From Gentiana macrophylla (Eukaryota; Streptophyta; Magnoliopsida; Gentianales; Gentianaceae), in assembly GCA_026214975.1 (NCBI GenBank), contig CM047817.1:56912246-56976245 (forward strand): a stretch of 64,000 bases of DNA, given 5' to 3'. The translations under genes and the position numbers were made by a program. Below the pieces are notes generated by a model. The model ran no database searches, was not told the origin of the DNA, and saw only the letters and a list, made by a program, of their open reading frames with translations. The first letter of the stretch is position 1. Each line of letters begins with the position of its first letter. Of this stretch, positions 12,647-24,251 are shown piece after piece.

Positions 12647-15011
12647 CTCATAGATTCTTGAACTTTACCTTTCTCCATCAACTCCATCACTTGCCTTTGG
12701 ATTTCTTTAGATTCTTCCGGATTAGCACGATAGGGGTCTCGTTAGGCAACATCGCTCCGAAATAAAGTATATGTGATGCTCCACGCCACGTAATGGTGCC
12801 AATCCACTTGGTTCCTCCTCGGTAAAGACATCAACAAATTCCTGCAATAGAGACACAACAACACTAGGAAGGGAATCTATGAGTTCCGAAACGGTTAGAA
12901 AACATAGGGAAGGGGTGGGGGTACGACCTCTTTGTAAATAAAGAGGAGAGGTGCATTTCCAGCCTTAATGGCATTGCAAACCTCATTAGTCCTCGCATAA
13001 AAACTACTTCTCACTTTGGCCTCGTTTTTATTTTCAACTTTAGAAGCACCCTCACTATTATTGGCGCCCTCCCTTGCCTTTAACTTCTCAAATTTATTTT
13101 TCCCCTCATATGGTATAATAGATCCCTCCCTCACATTTTTATTTTCAACTTTTATTTTACGCTCCTCTCGAATCACACTACCCTCTGGGTTTTTCTCTCC
13201 CGTCACTTTTGCTTTACTTTTCAACCAGATAACTCCTCGCTTTTTTTTTTTTTGCTCACGGGTTGCAGCAATGCGGAGTTGATCCTTGTGTGCTTCCTTG
13301 GTGGACAAAGCTACAAATGTAAAATTCTTCTCCGTAAACTTTAAGCTATACCTATTTAAGTAACCATCATATGTGACACGTCGATCAAACTGCTATGGAC
13401 TCTCTAATAATAGGTGACTCACATGCATAGGAACCACATCACATAAAACATCATCTTCAAGCTTTCCAAGGCTAAAATAAATAAGTGCTTAATGGGTTAC
13501 TTGAACATCTCCCACATTATTAAGACACTGTAAATTATATGGATGGGGATGTGGGGTAGTGGGAATGGATAATCATGACACCAAATTAGCACTCACCACG
13601 TTTGTACAACTACCCGGGTCTATTATCAAAGAACAAGGCTTCCCACCTATCCAACACCTCGTGTGGAATATATTTTCCCTCTGATCATTATTCTCCACCT
13701 TCACCACACTACTTAATTCTTTTTTCAGAATATACAACTCACCACTAGGTGCATGCACCAATTCCCTATCTTCCTCCTCCCATTTGGCCTCTTCTTCCTT
13801 CTCGGAAGCCGATTCATACTCATTCGCAACCGACTCACCAACCAACAAAATTCTTCATTTTGAAGGGCATTGGGATTTAATATGCCCCATTCCAAGACAC
13901 TTGTGGCATTGAATTTCATGTCTAGGCTTTGGTGGCAATGGTGCACCTTTTTCCTTATGATCTTCCCTCGGCTTGTAAGCAGCCTTGGGTGGAATAATGG
14001 GCTGTTTTTGTGCAGTTGGTGCGTAAGTATTGGATGTTTGATGGTATTTAAGGTTTTCCTCTCTATATGGAAAAGTACGTGAAGTAGAAGTGTTACCTCC
14101 CGAAAATTTAGCTTTGGCTGCTTGGTGTCATTTTAGTTGACCTTCAATGGTCAAAGCCGCATGTAACATGTCTTCCAACGTCGCACAAACCTAGACTACA
14201 ACCGGATTTGCAATATCCAAACGAAGCCCCATTAAAAATCGCTGCATAGTAACCTCCTCTCGCTCATCAACGCCTCGACTTTGCAATTAATGTAACCAAA
14301 TCTTGATAATAAGCATCTACGCAGTGGTCACCTTGTTTAATAGTTTGTGTTTACTTATATAAATCATGAAAGTATGAGGTTGGAACAAACCGTTTCCTCA
14401 TCTCCACTTTCAATTCTTCCCATGTACTAACCACTCAAGGTGTCGAATCCTCCGTGAATTAGTCATTTGTGTCAACCAAACCATCGCGATAACCGTAAAT
14501 TCAAGCTTAGCAAGGCTTCATTTCTTCGCCTCGAGTAGTTATTGCAAGTAAAAATTTGTTCGAGCTTGTTCTCCAACTCAATATACGATCCGGATCACTT
14601 GTCCAATGTAAACGACGGTAATTTCATCTTAACTTGCCTCATGTTATTATCAACCGTATAATCCTCTACATCTACATAATCAGCCTCCGCGATGAGCCAC
14701 ATACTCCTCATACGCTGGGCCTGCTCACCTCCTCTACCTTGACCACCTCTATCTTCTCTACCTCATCTATCACCTCTACCTCCTCCGTCATCACCTCGGT
14801 TTGCACCAACCAACAAAGTAGTAAGTGCCTCACGAATATCATGTATATCTCTCACGTAAAGGTGTCACTACCGCATGCAATTCATCGATACCTCATGTTT
14901 CACTTCTTCTAACTGTCATTTAAATTCAGCATTCTGAGCTTCACCCTGCACCCTTAATCTTGCATCCAAAAGTTGATTTACCTCCTCAACATCTAATCCA
15001 CGTCCAACCAT
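12647..15011 (-). pseudogene. CRM/Reina-like gag-protease-RT fragment
   Basis: The minus-strand ATG at 15011 opens gag (MVGRGLDVEEVNQLLDARL). Gag runs to about 14100 with breaks. An intact zinc knuckle CHKCLGMGHIKSQC is encoded near 13866-13912. The protease-like segment (13573-13848) has IIDPGSCTNV, where related elements usually have IIDGGSCTNV. A Lys/Glu-rich, low-complexity linker fills 12895-13308. RT begins near 12720 (NPEESKEIQRQVMELMEKG) and is cut at 12647 by the Tekay insertion. Confidence 0.78.
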
Positions 15012-15923
15012 GTTGTCTCAATATCTCTCGTGTTTACCCTCCCCTCTTTCTAAGTCGTATAAAGCACCCTTGTCAAACGAACCAGAAAAGCAAGCAAAAG
15101 TAAACAGCAATCAAAATCGACTCTCTAGAAGGACACTAGGTTTTCTGACCGAGAATAGGTTGAAAGGTATGTGGTCAGAAAACTATTGAGAATCTAGAAA
15201 AACTAAAAAGACAAAAGTTTCAGAGGAGAGAGGTTTCTAAAAGATATCAAATTTTCAGATTATTTTGGGTTATAGAAGTCGCTCAAACAATCGTGTTTCG
15301 GAAAGTGGTGCAATCTATCAAACAATTTCAGATTGATAGCAGTTGTCTTACAAATTGCCAAATACGACCGAACTACAGAGAATTTGGGAAAACTAAAACT
15401 TAAAAGTTGTAGATATGCAAATTCACTATAAGTTCACTAATTTTCAGGTAATTTTTGACTCGTTTCACCCATCAAAACGAATTCAAACAATGATTTATCG
15501 CTGCAGTTTTTGTGGAACGATTGTTTGGCTTAATCGTTGTTTTTAGACCAGATACGCGTTGAATTTGGATTGGGTGTAAAGACGAAAATTGTAGATAGAG
15601 ATGTGTTTGAGATGTGGTAAAATTTCAGTATTTTTGGAGGTTGTTTGGTTAGGTAACGGCCTCATAAAAAAATGGGTCTGGAAAAAATTAGGGTTCGGGA
15701 TGAAGGTTTGAAGATACAAGTGGAATTTTCGGGTTGATGGATGAAGATTGCTTGTGTTCTTGGGAGGAGGGGGGGTGGGGGGGTGGGGCTGGACGATCGA
15801 AAAAATAAAAACAAGAACAACGATATTTTTGTTTTTGTTTTTCTTGAGTATTATACGGAATAAAGGAAAACAAAAATAAAAGGGATATTTGCTCACCGGT
15901 TCTTTGAGCTCGCTACCAACCGA
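15012..15923 (-). other. Leader (5' untranslated) region and primer-binding site of the CRM/Reina-like element
   Basis: This lies between the gag start and the LTR. Near its outer edge the minus strand reads TTGGTAGCGAGCTC (15907-15920), a degenerate initiator-methionine tRNA primer-binding site. No ORF of note is present. The plus strand carries a very G-rich run (15762-15788) with four or more runs of three or more G. Confidence 0.55.
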
Positions 15924-16930
15924 TGTGATTCGGATGGCATCAAACCGATGTTTCGCCCAAGAAGTAACTAGGGGAACAATGACGAGCTAAGGATCCTCGA
16001 CCTAGTAATCCAACTAAATCGTAGGAAGAGAACGCCCAACAATCACTCACAGTGCTGGTAAATTCTCGAAGGGTTGATCTTTCTACGAGGAAGAAAATTC
16101 TCACTCGCAAGTGATGATCAAGTCTCACGACTTGGTTGAGTAAAACTCAATAATCTGAATTTTCATATAATAATTGTGTGTTGAATGAAAAGCTAGTGTT
16201 TGCTTTACATAGGCTTTCAACCAAAAGAACTAGAAGGGAAAAAGCAATATGGGAGAATTTCACACCTAGAAAATGCGCCCCATGTGAAGTAAGTGGGCTT
16301 ACCTAGTCTACTTAGGCCCAAATGACCTTTTATTCGATAATAACCAAACAAAAGCTGAATAATCAAAGTTAAATAAGTCCAACACTTAACAATTTCATCC
16401 ATCCACTTCTTGGCGTCCAGAACTTGGGCTTTTGGCCCAATATGAAGCCAAACCATGCAATAAATCTCTAACTAGGCCCAACAAAGATTAAGGAGGGTCA
16501 CTATTGGCGCCTCGCCTTCCACGGGCTCTCCAAACACCTAATAAGTCTCTATCACCAAGTTGTTCATAGCATCTCTCAATCTCTTCCTTTGGAGCCTTGT
16601 TATCGGCCCATCTCGAACTACCAGATGATCCACGGGCTGCATAGGTGCCAATGGGTAGGGAATGTCATCATGGATCACATCAAATGGTATTGATCGTTTT
16701 GATGGGGCGGTTATCTATCTACCGATCTTCATCCAAGGATCGGTCTCTCTTCCTCTGGGGCTCTCCCTGCCGAACCTGATCCTGACTGAAATTATTACGC
16801 TAGTAATCTTTCCGTCCTCACGGCTTAGGGAATTAAGACCAATCAACAACCTCATCCAACTTGCCTTCCATGATTTCCATGTCAATATCTCTCTACAAGT
16901 CTCTACAACTCTCTCGAATCGTGCCCAACA
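15924..16930 (-). mobile_element. 5' LTR of the CRM/Reina-like element (outer edge uncertain)
   Basis: On the minus strand the inner end is ...AATCACA, four bases before the primer-binding site. I place the outer end at TGTTGGGCACGATTCG (16930), giving about 1.0 kb, because Tat-like sequence resumes beyond it. The outer edge is a guess; an end between 16480 and 16930 is possible. The minus strand inside the LTR (about 16541-16609) encodes GPITRLQRKRLRDAMNNLV, a motif often seen in plant gypsy proteins. Confidence 0.5.
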
Positions 16931-17375
16931 TCCTCAAGGTAGGCAATGTAACTTGCTATGATCCCTTCTTCATAGTGGAGTTCGTGATCGGCAGAGGAGC
17001 TTGAGCCAACCCTTTCCTCTTCATGATGGCGAGGACCTGCTTTCACGGCCTGTTCAGGGGGATAAGGTATTGTTGTTGCAAAACCATTTTCTTACTCGAC
17101 CGATCTGTAGTTGAGGCTGTCGGTCGGTCCCATGCCGATTTCATCTTCTTGTTAGACTTCTCATCTACCGTATCTTTCTTGTATTCCCCTTTCTATGACT
17201 CTCTTTTCAATCGGTTTGCCTACTCTTCTTGGAAATGCTTATATACCATCTCCATGCACTCCTCTATTGATCTGGGGACTTTGCAATCCAGATTGGCATA
17301 CAACCTCCCTTCTCGTAGTCCTGCCATAAAAGAAGCGATCAGGATGTGTTCATCAGCGTCTCGGACCTGCATCGA

Positions 17376-17860
17376 TTACTTGTTAAACCTTTTTAGGTAC
17401 TGCAAAGCCATTTCATCCCTCTTTTTCCTAGGAGAAAGCATATGTGTTGCGTTCTTTTGGAACAGTTTGGCCATGCTGAAGGTGTTAAGGAACATCTTTC
17501 CCAACTTTTCGAAATTAGAGATTATCCTTGCCGGGATCTTCTTGAACCATTCGCGACCTCGGCCCGTCTGTAGTGCATGAAAGGCCTTTAACTTCATCTT
17601 ATCCGCTTCACAGTCGTGATTCATGTGAGTCAGGTATTGAAACAGGTGAACTTGTGGATCTTTGGTTCCGTCATACGACTCCAATTTTGGCACTTTAAAC
17701 CTTGTAGGCCGAGGATAATCATCCACCATTTTTGTAAATTGTGATATGAGGGTAAGATCCGTAGATCTTTTCCTCAGCAGGGCATCATCTTCGGCTCTTC
17801 AGCGTCCATTGCCCGGCGGTCTATCAGATGCTTCCCGTGATTCGAGGATGATTGTTGATC
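17376..17860 (-). pseudogene. Tat-like gag fragment (retrotransposon gag domain)
   Basis: The minus frame reads FKVPKLESYDGTKDPQVHL, then ALQTGRGREWFKKIPARII, then LSPRKKRDEMALQYLKRFN, a gag core pattern of Tat/Ogre-type gypsy elements (PF03732-like). Gag C-terminal sequence probably continues to about 16931 but is broken. The N-terminal part lies beyond the solo LTR, in 19606-20000, as an acidic low-complexity stretch. A 185-codon plus-strand frame over 17023-17580 is the antisense shadow of this gene. Confidence 0.75.
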
Positions 17861-17861
17861 C

Positions 17862-19600
17862 TGTTGGACCCTTAGAAAGGCTAAAACAAGTTTAGAAGGA
17901 GGGGGTGAATAAACTTGATACCTAAAACTGGATTAATTCAATTAAGTTTCAGTTTTATCTTGTGTGGAGTTAAGCTGACTAAGCTGAGTTTTAAGTCAAA
18001 CTGACTTATAACAAAACTGAGTCAACCGGCAACGGATATAAGTTTTAGCCTTTATCTCGGATTTTGTTATTCTATATGAAAAAGTTTGAATCACGAATCG
18101 AACTCGTGAATGTCGGTTTATGAATCATGTAAGTTTCGATAACAATCAATTACAGATCTTTGGATAAACAAATGTAAATGTTGTAATAGTAAATAACAAA
18201 ATGTAAATGCGTAAAGTAAGTAGAGCAAGAGTTATAGAGGTTCCAGGTGGTTTAATCATGTCAGTCCTCTCTTCCCCTGTGGTGTAGGAGGAAAATTCCA
18301 CTAGAACTTCTTGAGGTGAGCTGTTACAAAAAGTCCTAAACAATAGTCCTTCACTAATCCTAGTTTCACTATCTAAACACTTGTTGAACAGGTGGGATGG
18401 CTGCTCTCCAATTGCTTGATCACTGGTCCTTGAAGGGTTACATATGCCTCTTCACCGGCAACCACCACAAACATAGTCTACCCGACAGCCGATTCAACTG
18501 TCCTTGGCAAATCCTTCACCGGATTGCTTCACAGTCTGAACCTTTGATTGAGAATCAAAGTTGGGCTAAGAATCTATGAATTGATTCTTGTTTGCGGCTC
18601 TTCAAAGTGTATGATTCTTAGTAAATTTGCGTGTAGCTTGAACACTTGAAGAAAACTAGATATGATTGATGTAGGATGCAAATAATGAAGTCAATTTGAA
18701 TGAACGAGACATGTGCACAAAAATGCTTGTAATCTTGTTAATTCTTGGTGTTTGATCCTTGGTGCAAAGATCTCTATTTATAGTGTGAGAACCAACGCGT
18801 TCATCTTGCATGAATTCAAATTGCATTAACGTCTATCTTGTAACGGCTATATTTTGTGACCGCTCGACTTGCCGTAAGATTTCATCTAATAGAATTGCTC
18901 AACGCTCGATTGTACTATCTGCTTGTTGGATGACTGACTTATAAAACCGAGTATCTGAACAGCTTTTATCGAAGTTTGTCGCTTGTCGTTTCTTAATCGA
19001 CTTAGAGCATTAATCGAGATTTTACTCTTCTTAAAAATCGAGATCCTAATATTACATCCGATTATAATTTACTTAACTAGAGTACACCGTAAAAATATAT
19101 CTTCTAAAAGTTCATTGTCCTTATGATTCTTAGGTCTTCATACAAGATCCATAAAGTCAGTTCTCGTCACCACAGACTTGCCTGAATTCTAACTTTACAG
19201 TCTCGGCTTTCATAACTAAGTCTGAGCCCTCAGTTCTTCAATCTTCAATAACTAAGTCCAGTGTCCCCGGTTATGTATTCTTAGATAAGCCAACTGAGTT
19301 CATCCCTCTCAATGAACTTACCTTCTTCGCCTCAAATAGTGTATCTCTTCGATTTAACGATAAGTTCCGATTTTCTAAATGAATTCTAGTTTTCAGTTCT
19401 ATGACACATCTATCTATTACAGTGCTTGTCTAACGTAACCTATACAAATATCAGACTCTAGTAAAACCTATACATTAATTTCTAGACATCTTTTAGCCCT
19501 TCACTATAACAGCTAGTTTCAGCACTTCATCAATAGGGTTAAGATAATAAACAATTAAATATGATGAATCATCATCAAAACATAAATTTTAAATCCAACA
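17862..19600 (-). mobile_element. Solo LTR of the SIRE-type copia family
   Basis: A 1739-bp unit begins TGTTGGACCCTTAG and ends TAAATCCAACA, flanked on both sides by the 5-bp duplication GATCC (17857-17861 and 19601-19605). No primer-binding site, polypurine tract or coding sequence adjoins it, so it is a solo LTR left by LTR-LTR recombination. Shared blocks with the LTRs at 51579-53291 and 63351-64000 (TTTAGA..GGGGGTGAATAAACTT; GTTCCAGGTGGT; CCTTGAAGGGT) place it in the same or a sister family. A minus-strand TATA box at 18773-18782 gives its orientation. Confidence 0.92.
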
Positions 19601-19605
19601 GATCC

Positions 19606-20000
19606 TTTTTGGCTCGCTTACGCTTTTGGAGGGAGAGGGGGAGTCTTCTCTTGCGATCTTTTCTCCTCATTATCATCTTCCCCCTCCAGATCCTGCTCCT
19701 GGAAATCTTCTTCTAGAAGATCTTGTTCAACCAGATCTTCATCTTCCTCATCCTCCTCTGCTAAAGCAACAAGGGGATGGCTTGTTTTGTGGCATCATCC
19801 ATTGCCACCAACCGATCTACTAATCCTTGGTGGGTAGCGTTGAGGCAACCGCTCTTGCTATTGATTTACGGTTGTTGGCATTTGAGGTCGACGCATCATT
19901 GGCGTTATTGCCGTTTGTTGTCTGCTATCCTGTTGTCACCATGGGGATTTTGAAACTTTTAACAATATTGTCTGTAAGGGGCCCCCCTTCTAGCTCCAAT
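19606..20000 (-). pseudogene. N-terminal gag and leader remnant of the Tat-like element
   Basis: This continues the Tat-like gag beyond the solo LTR. The minus strand has an acidic run (plus-strand repeats of TCTTC/CCTC) and then leader sequence. Next to the LTR the minus strand reads TTGGAGCTAGAAGGGGGG (19981-19999), which resembles the primer-binding region TGGCGCTAGAAGGAGGGG seen in some plant gypsy elements. No continuous frame survives. Confidence 0.45.
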
Positions 20001-20769
20001 TGACGATGCTGGAAATCGTCGGGTAATTAATCCGGGGCCTTTTTTCGTAGTGATAATCTATTCAACCTTCAAGAACCATAAAAACGATTATAGCGGGGGT
20101 GGTTTAATGGTAGTTTAGACTGGGCTTGGGAAACTGTATCTCAAGTTACTTACAGATCATGCAATTGTTCAGGAATCAAGTCTCTGTAGTTCCTTTAGGA
20201 TGATTTATATAGGGGGCGTTATGGCCTAGGCCATCACGGGTCGTGTCCTTGTTGGACTTCGATTTCTTGTTCCCTACGTAAATCGATAATTATGATTGGA
20301 TCCCATTTACTATAGGAGATAATCGTGGTGACCTAAATGTCGGATAACAGCCTTTACGACTAATGATTCTTTCCATGTTTATGTGATAAATTATGCACGT
20401 GGGAAGTTTGGCCTAAAAGATAGACTCTGGCCGAGCAGTACGGCCCGAGCCGTGTGGGCTGAACTCTTGTACACTTTGGCCGACTTGCGGAGGTCGGGAG
20501 GATAGCCGAGTTGGGCTCACTGGTTCTTGGGGCTTTGGCCTTTAAGGCGTTGACTTTCTCTGTCTTCATTTATTGTTGAATCGTTGTGGGGATGACACAT
20601 TACGACGTGCTAATCCGATCTCCGTCAGACACGTGGCGGGGCTAAAACCGACCTCAGTCAGTGTCCTTAGATCATATTGTAACAAACCGTTAATAAAAAG
20701 AATAAAAATTGAAGGATTAAATACAAGATTTATATCAAGCCATTCACAGCCCGATATTGTTCAACATCA
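20001..20769 (-). mobile_element. 5' LTR of the Tat-like element
   Basis: 769 bp; on the minus strand it runs TGATGTTGAACA ... CAGCATCGTCA. A minus-strand TATA box (TATATAAAT, plus coordinates 20203-20211) lies about 200 bp before the inner end. GC-rich U3 subrepeats with GGCCGA-type words occur at 20420-20540. Ends are assigned from TG/CA and the adjacent primer-binding-like stretch; no target duplication could be checked. It may supply the polyadenylation region of the upstream CCT gene. Confidence 0.6.
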
Positions 20770-20967
20770 ATGAATGATTAAGTTAGTGCAATATACACAA
20801 AAGGTTCTCAAAGTATATACAAAAATTACATTTGTAGAGTAAACTAAGGAGTCATGATTCTATTTAATGACTAAAATTATTCATGTAACATCTATAATAG
20901 AATTATTGAACACAGCTGAATGCGGTCCTCTGCAAAATTGTGAAAGGGCTACATGAAGAAAAACTGT

Positions 20968-22503
20968 TCAAATCCAAGAATGGAGGGGATTGCTGCATTT
21001 GAAAGAATTCACACCACTTATATGTGCAAATATATCGGAAGAATCCACCATATCATCTTCCTCTTTTACAACAGCCTTGAACAAAATTAAAAAGAAAAAA
21101 AATTTAATTAATTATTAAAGATGTCAAAAATCCCTGATGGACAATTGCACGGGTTCTAACACATTAATTGTTACATATCTTTTCAAATCAGACAAAAAAG
21201 GTGCATGTTTATACTCTATATATAGCTAGGCACAGTACATATGATGATAAGAAAAAGCAGAACGTTCTAACTTACATCCTCATCTGTGTCCTCTTCATGG
21301 GTGCTGATGCAACCATTGGTTCTAGGCATCTCATGTTCGTCGTTCTTTGCGAAACGTCCTCTAACACGTGGCCGGCTGTCAGCCAATGTTTTACGACATG
21401 CATACTGCAAGATTACAAGTAAAACATATATTTTTTTTTATTAATTTATGTGCATATCATGACAACATTTAATTAATTAACGGGCGGCTCCGTGCTTTAC
21501 CTAATTAATTAATGGACAAATGCATTAATTAATAATAGTAAGTGAGAAAGAGAGAATTGAATGAACCTTGATTTTCTTGCTGAAGTTCCTTTCATTTCTT
21601 TTCTTCATGTACCTGTGGATCTTTTCTCTCCTTTCTTCAACAGTTAGCTTTCCAACCTTGAAAGATGGATCTTCTAAGCTAGAGATCTCCGGTCCCAAAG
21701 GCGCAGAATTCGCAGCACTATTTACAAGATGTTGGCTTTCATTGCATATGGCCTAAATTAATGATCGACACAAGCATGTATTAACACAATCAAGAGCTTG
21801 CACAATGCTGAACTGTAATTCGATCAACATTATTCTTTACAAATTAAGTTTACATATAAATGAATGTGTTTGAGTGTGCTAATATACCTGCAGCTCACTT
21901 GTGCAATTATAAACGCGTTGCATTGTGTCAGGACAGAAGATTCCTCCACTATCCCCTGGAAATCTAAATCTTGAGGTGGGGAAGTACTTGGTGCCAAGAA
22001 AAAGGGCACCACCACCACCAACACCTGATAGAATTCGGGTTGTCTACTGCTGTTAGTGCAGCACTCAAACTGCCTGCTGGCAGATATGGACCTAACGTAG
22101 GATCAAGTAAAAAGAACAAGACGACGGCGTTGAAGTATTGAACCGTGCGTGAGGGGGTAACGCAGAGAGGCATTCCTCTTCGAAAACAGGAGGTAGAGAA
22201 GGGACCCCCATGAGGGGTACAATTGGAAGATCAGAAGGATACTGAGTTGTTAAGGAAGCATCTGTTACATGATCTGTTAACTGATTAGAATTACTCAAAG
22301 CAGAGTAATCAAACTGGTTTTGTTGTTGTTGGTTATTCAGGTAACTAGGGACTACAGGGAAACCCATGGAATTGTTGAAATCGATGGAAACAGATATGTC
22401 ATTTTCATTATCATCAGGGGAGTCGAATATGACAGAGTAATTGCCTTGGATATTGTTATTGTTCTTTATTGTAGTTGGGTCGGCATTAATGGAAACAACA
22501 ACG

Positions 22504-22538
<35 letters not shown>

Positions 22539-23446
22539 GATAGCTGCTTGAGCGGAGGTAGTCTCTGGAGGATCATCTTTAAGTAGTAGAGTGTTAGCAT
22601 ATTGGTTCATCTCTTGATTTGTGGGATATGAGGAATTCTCCTCATAGCAACAATTTGAGTTAGAACCAACTTCAGATTCTTGCAGTGTCTCTTTAAATAA
22701 TTCTGACTCACAGAATTCAAGAATTTGGGCATTAAGAGGGCTCGAAAGCTCGTCCTGCAACAACAACAACAACAAAAAATAAAAATATTAAAATTTTATA
22801 ATGTTTCACAAGCGGTCACTATCAAATCTAGTCTAGACAACTAAAAACACAGCGTTCAGTCCACGTGCAGTGCCTGAGAATAGTTACTTGTTATATCTGT
22901 CCAACCGAAATTGAATTTTAGATATTGTAACTATTAAGCAATCTGATTGAATGAAAAAAAAAAAAAGCAAAATATTCCATTCTGATCAGAATTGTAAAGG
23001 CATTTACGACTTATTTTGATCAATATTTGGTTGTGAAAAAGGACAGCTGAGTATAAAATGCTTCAAACCGATTCTCATTGCCTTCAAATAAAAATAATAA
23101 TAATAATAAAAACAAAAAAACAACTTTGGATTTCAGTTCACTTGGTCATAAAATAAAAAATAACTACTAAAATAAACGACGTTCGAACAGGTTGATCAAG
23201 ACGACAATTTTAAATAAACATTCTGTCACAGACACACCAAAAAAAAAAAAAAAAAAAAAAAAAACAACTTTTGCATCCTTGATCCTTCAATTATTTATTT
23301 ATATAAAAAAAAAATTCCTTCTCCACATTTCCCATCTCATAAACATGCAACAAGAAAACAATCTGTTTTTAAAATAATAATAATAATAATAAAAAGAAAC
23401 TTACGATGGGAAGAGGCTCCGTCGATTGAACCATGTCTTGCAACAT
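20968..23446 (-). CDS. CCT-motif family transcription regulator, five exons, two apparent compensating frameshifts
   Basis: Exons on the minus strand: 23446-23405, 22754-21888, 21752-21567, 21404-21276 and 21075-20968, all with GT-AG introns and phase 0 joins, giving about 443 residues. Exon 1 encodes MLQDMVQSTEPLPI; exon 2 the family N-terminus (SSPLNAQILEFCESELF, CCYEENSSY), an Asn-12 tract (about residues 87-98) and LGPYLPAGSLSAAL. Exons 3 and 4 encode the CCT motif (about 344-386: REKIHRYMKKRNERNFSKK continuing into YACRKTLADSRPRVRGRFAK), a basic nuclear-targeting and DNA/NF-Y-interacting module. The tail is acidic. It matches the ASML2-like CCT group, thought to act as nuclear transcription regulators. 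No B-box or receiver domain is present. In exon 2 the frame is lost at the A5 run 22109-22113 and regained near 22027-22034, with a TAG at 22092-22094 in between. The cause is either mutation or homopolymer/assembly error. Confidence 0.9.
22503..22538 (-). repeat. Coding (AAC)12 microsatellite
   Basis: Twelve perfect GTT units on the plus strand encode twelve asparagines in exon 2 of the CCT gene. Such tracts change length easily. A related (CAA)n run adjoins the exon 2 acceptor at about 22756-22774. Confidence 0.95.
22755..23404 (-). other. Intron 1 of the CCT gene
   Basis: A 650-bp intron with donor GTAAGT and acceptor TTGCAG. It is A/T-rich and holds a long poly-A run (about 23239-23263), short ATA repeats near 23095 and 23376, and no ORF of interest. 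Confidence 0.85.
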
Positions 23447-24182
23447 TGTTTTTTCCTTCGTATAATCTGATCCAAACTTCAGGTAAAAAATAAGAACTTA
23501 AAGAATATATACACCTCAAGCTTACAATAATAAAGGAGAGAAAAAAAAATAGCCCTCCATATTTATGCATGCAAGGATTAAATGTAGGGAACAAAAAAAT
23601 CAACAAAAGTTGCAGACAGTTTTATAAAGATTCTTTTTGATTTTGTTTTTTATGGGGAAGAAAATATAAATAAAAAAAATTAAAAAGAGAGAGAGATGAA
23701 GCGTGGGATGAACGTTAAATTGCTTAAATAGGATCATGAAACATTGGTAGCAGTAGTCAAACCGAGGTTGTCGACAAACCGCACATTTGACCCTAAGTCT
23801 GCGTGTCTTTTTTTTTGGGTTGAACCATTTTGTGCTTACACGTGGGATTTCCTATAACTGCTTTTTCCTATTTTACTATTTAAATTTTTTTTAAATCTTT
23901 TTTTGAAGGTAATTACTATTTAATTTAAGTGACCAATTTTTTAGGGTAAAAATAACGACCCTAACTATAGGACTAACTATAGGACTGTTCGTTAAATATG
24001 AAATATTAATGCAATAAATAAGTGAAACATGAAATTTGAAGATGTTTGAAAACATCATCCGTCTTAAATCTGAAAATGTTATAACTTTACAATTTTGCCT
24101 TTGAAATTTTCGTGTTGTAGAAAAAATCACACTTGTGTTATGTGATATTTTCTACTACACTAAAATTTTAAAGGTAAAATCA

Positions 24183-24251
<69 letters not shown>

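Larger units (their letters stand above)
12647..16930 (-). mobile_element. Ty3/gypsy chromovirus (CRM/Reina-like), minus strand, truncated
   Basis: Read on the minus strand: LTR (16930 down to 15924), primer-binding site, about 900 bp of leader, gag starting near 15011 with an intact CCHC knuckle, a protease-like domain, and the first part of RT. The Tekay-like LTR then interrupts it. The gag/protease style (IFHTRCWIGGKPCSLIIDPG) and RT lead-in (NPEESKEIQRQVMELMEKG) are those of CRM/Reina-type elements; lineage cannot be settled without the chromodomain end. Frameshifts and stops show it is inactive. Confidence 0.78.
16931..20769 (-). mobile_element. Ty3/gypsy element, Tat-like, minus strand, interrupted
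   Basis: The minus strand carries a 5' LTR (20769-20001), a primer-binding-site-like stretch, and gag split by a solo copia LTR (17862-19600). It ends where the CRM/Reina-like LTR begins. A gag domain at 17376-17729 is clear; protease and pol are not seen. The element starts only about 200 bp past the stop codon of the CCT gene and points the same way as that gene. Confidence 0.65.

Noticed and set aside
17023..17580. 185-codon plus-strand ORF
   Set aside because: It lies antisense to a clear gag domain on the minus strand and has no recognisable motif; a shadow frame.
22030..22110. Treating the frame-shifted part of exon 2 as a small intron
   Set aside because: It encodes the conserved LGPYLPAGSLSAAL segment of this CCT group, so removing it would delete conserved sequence; indels explain it better.
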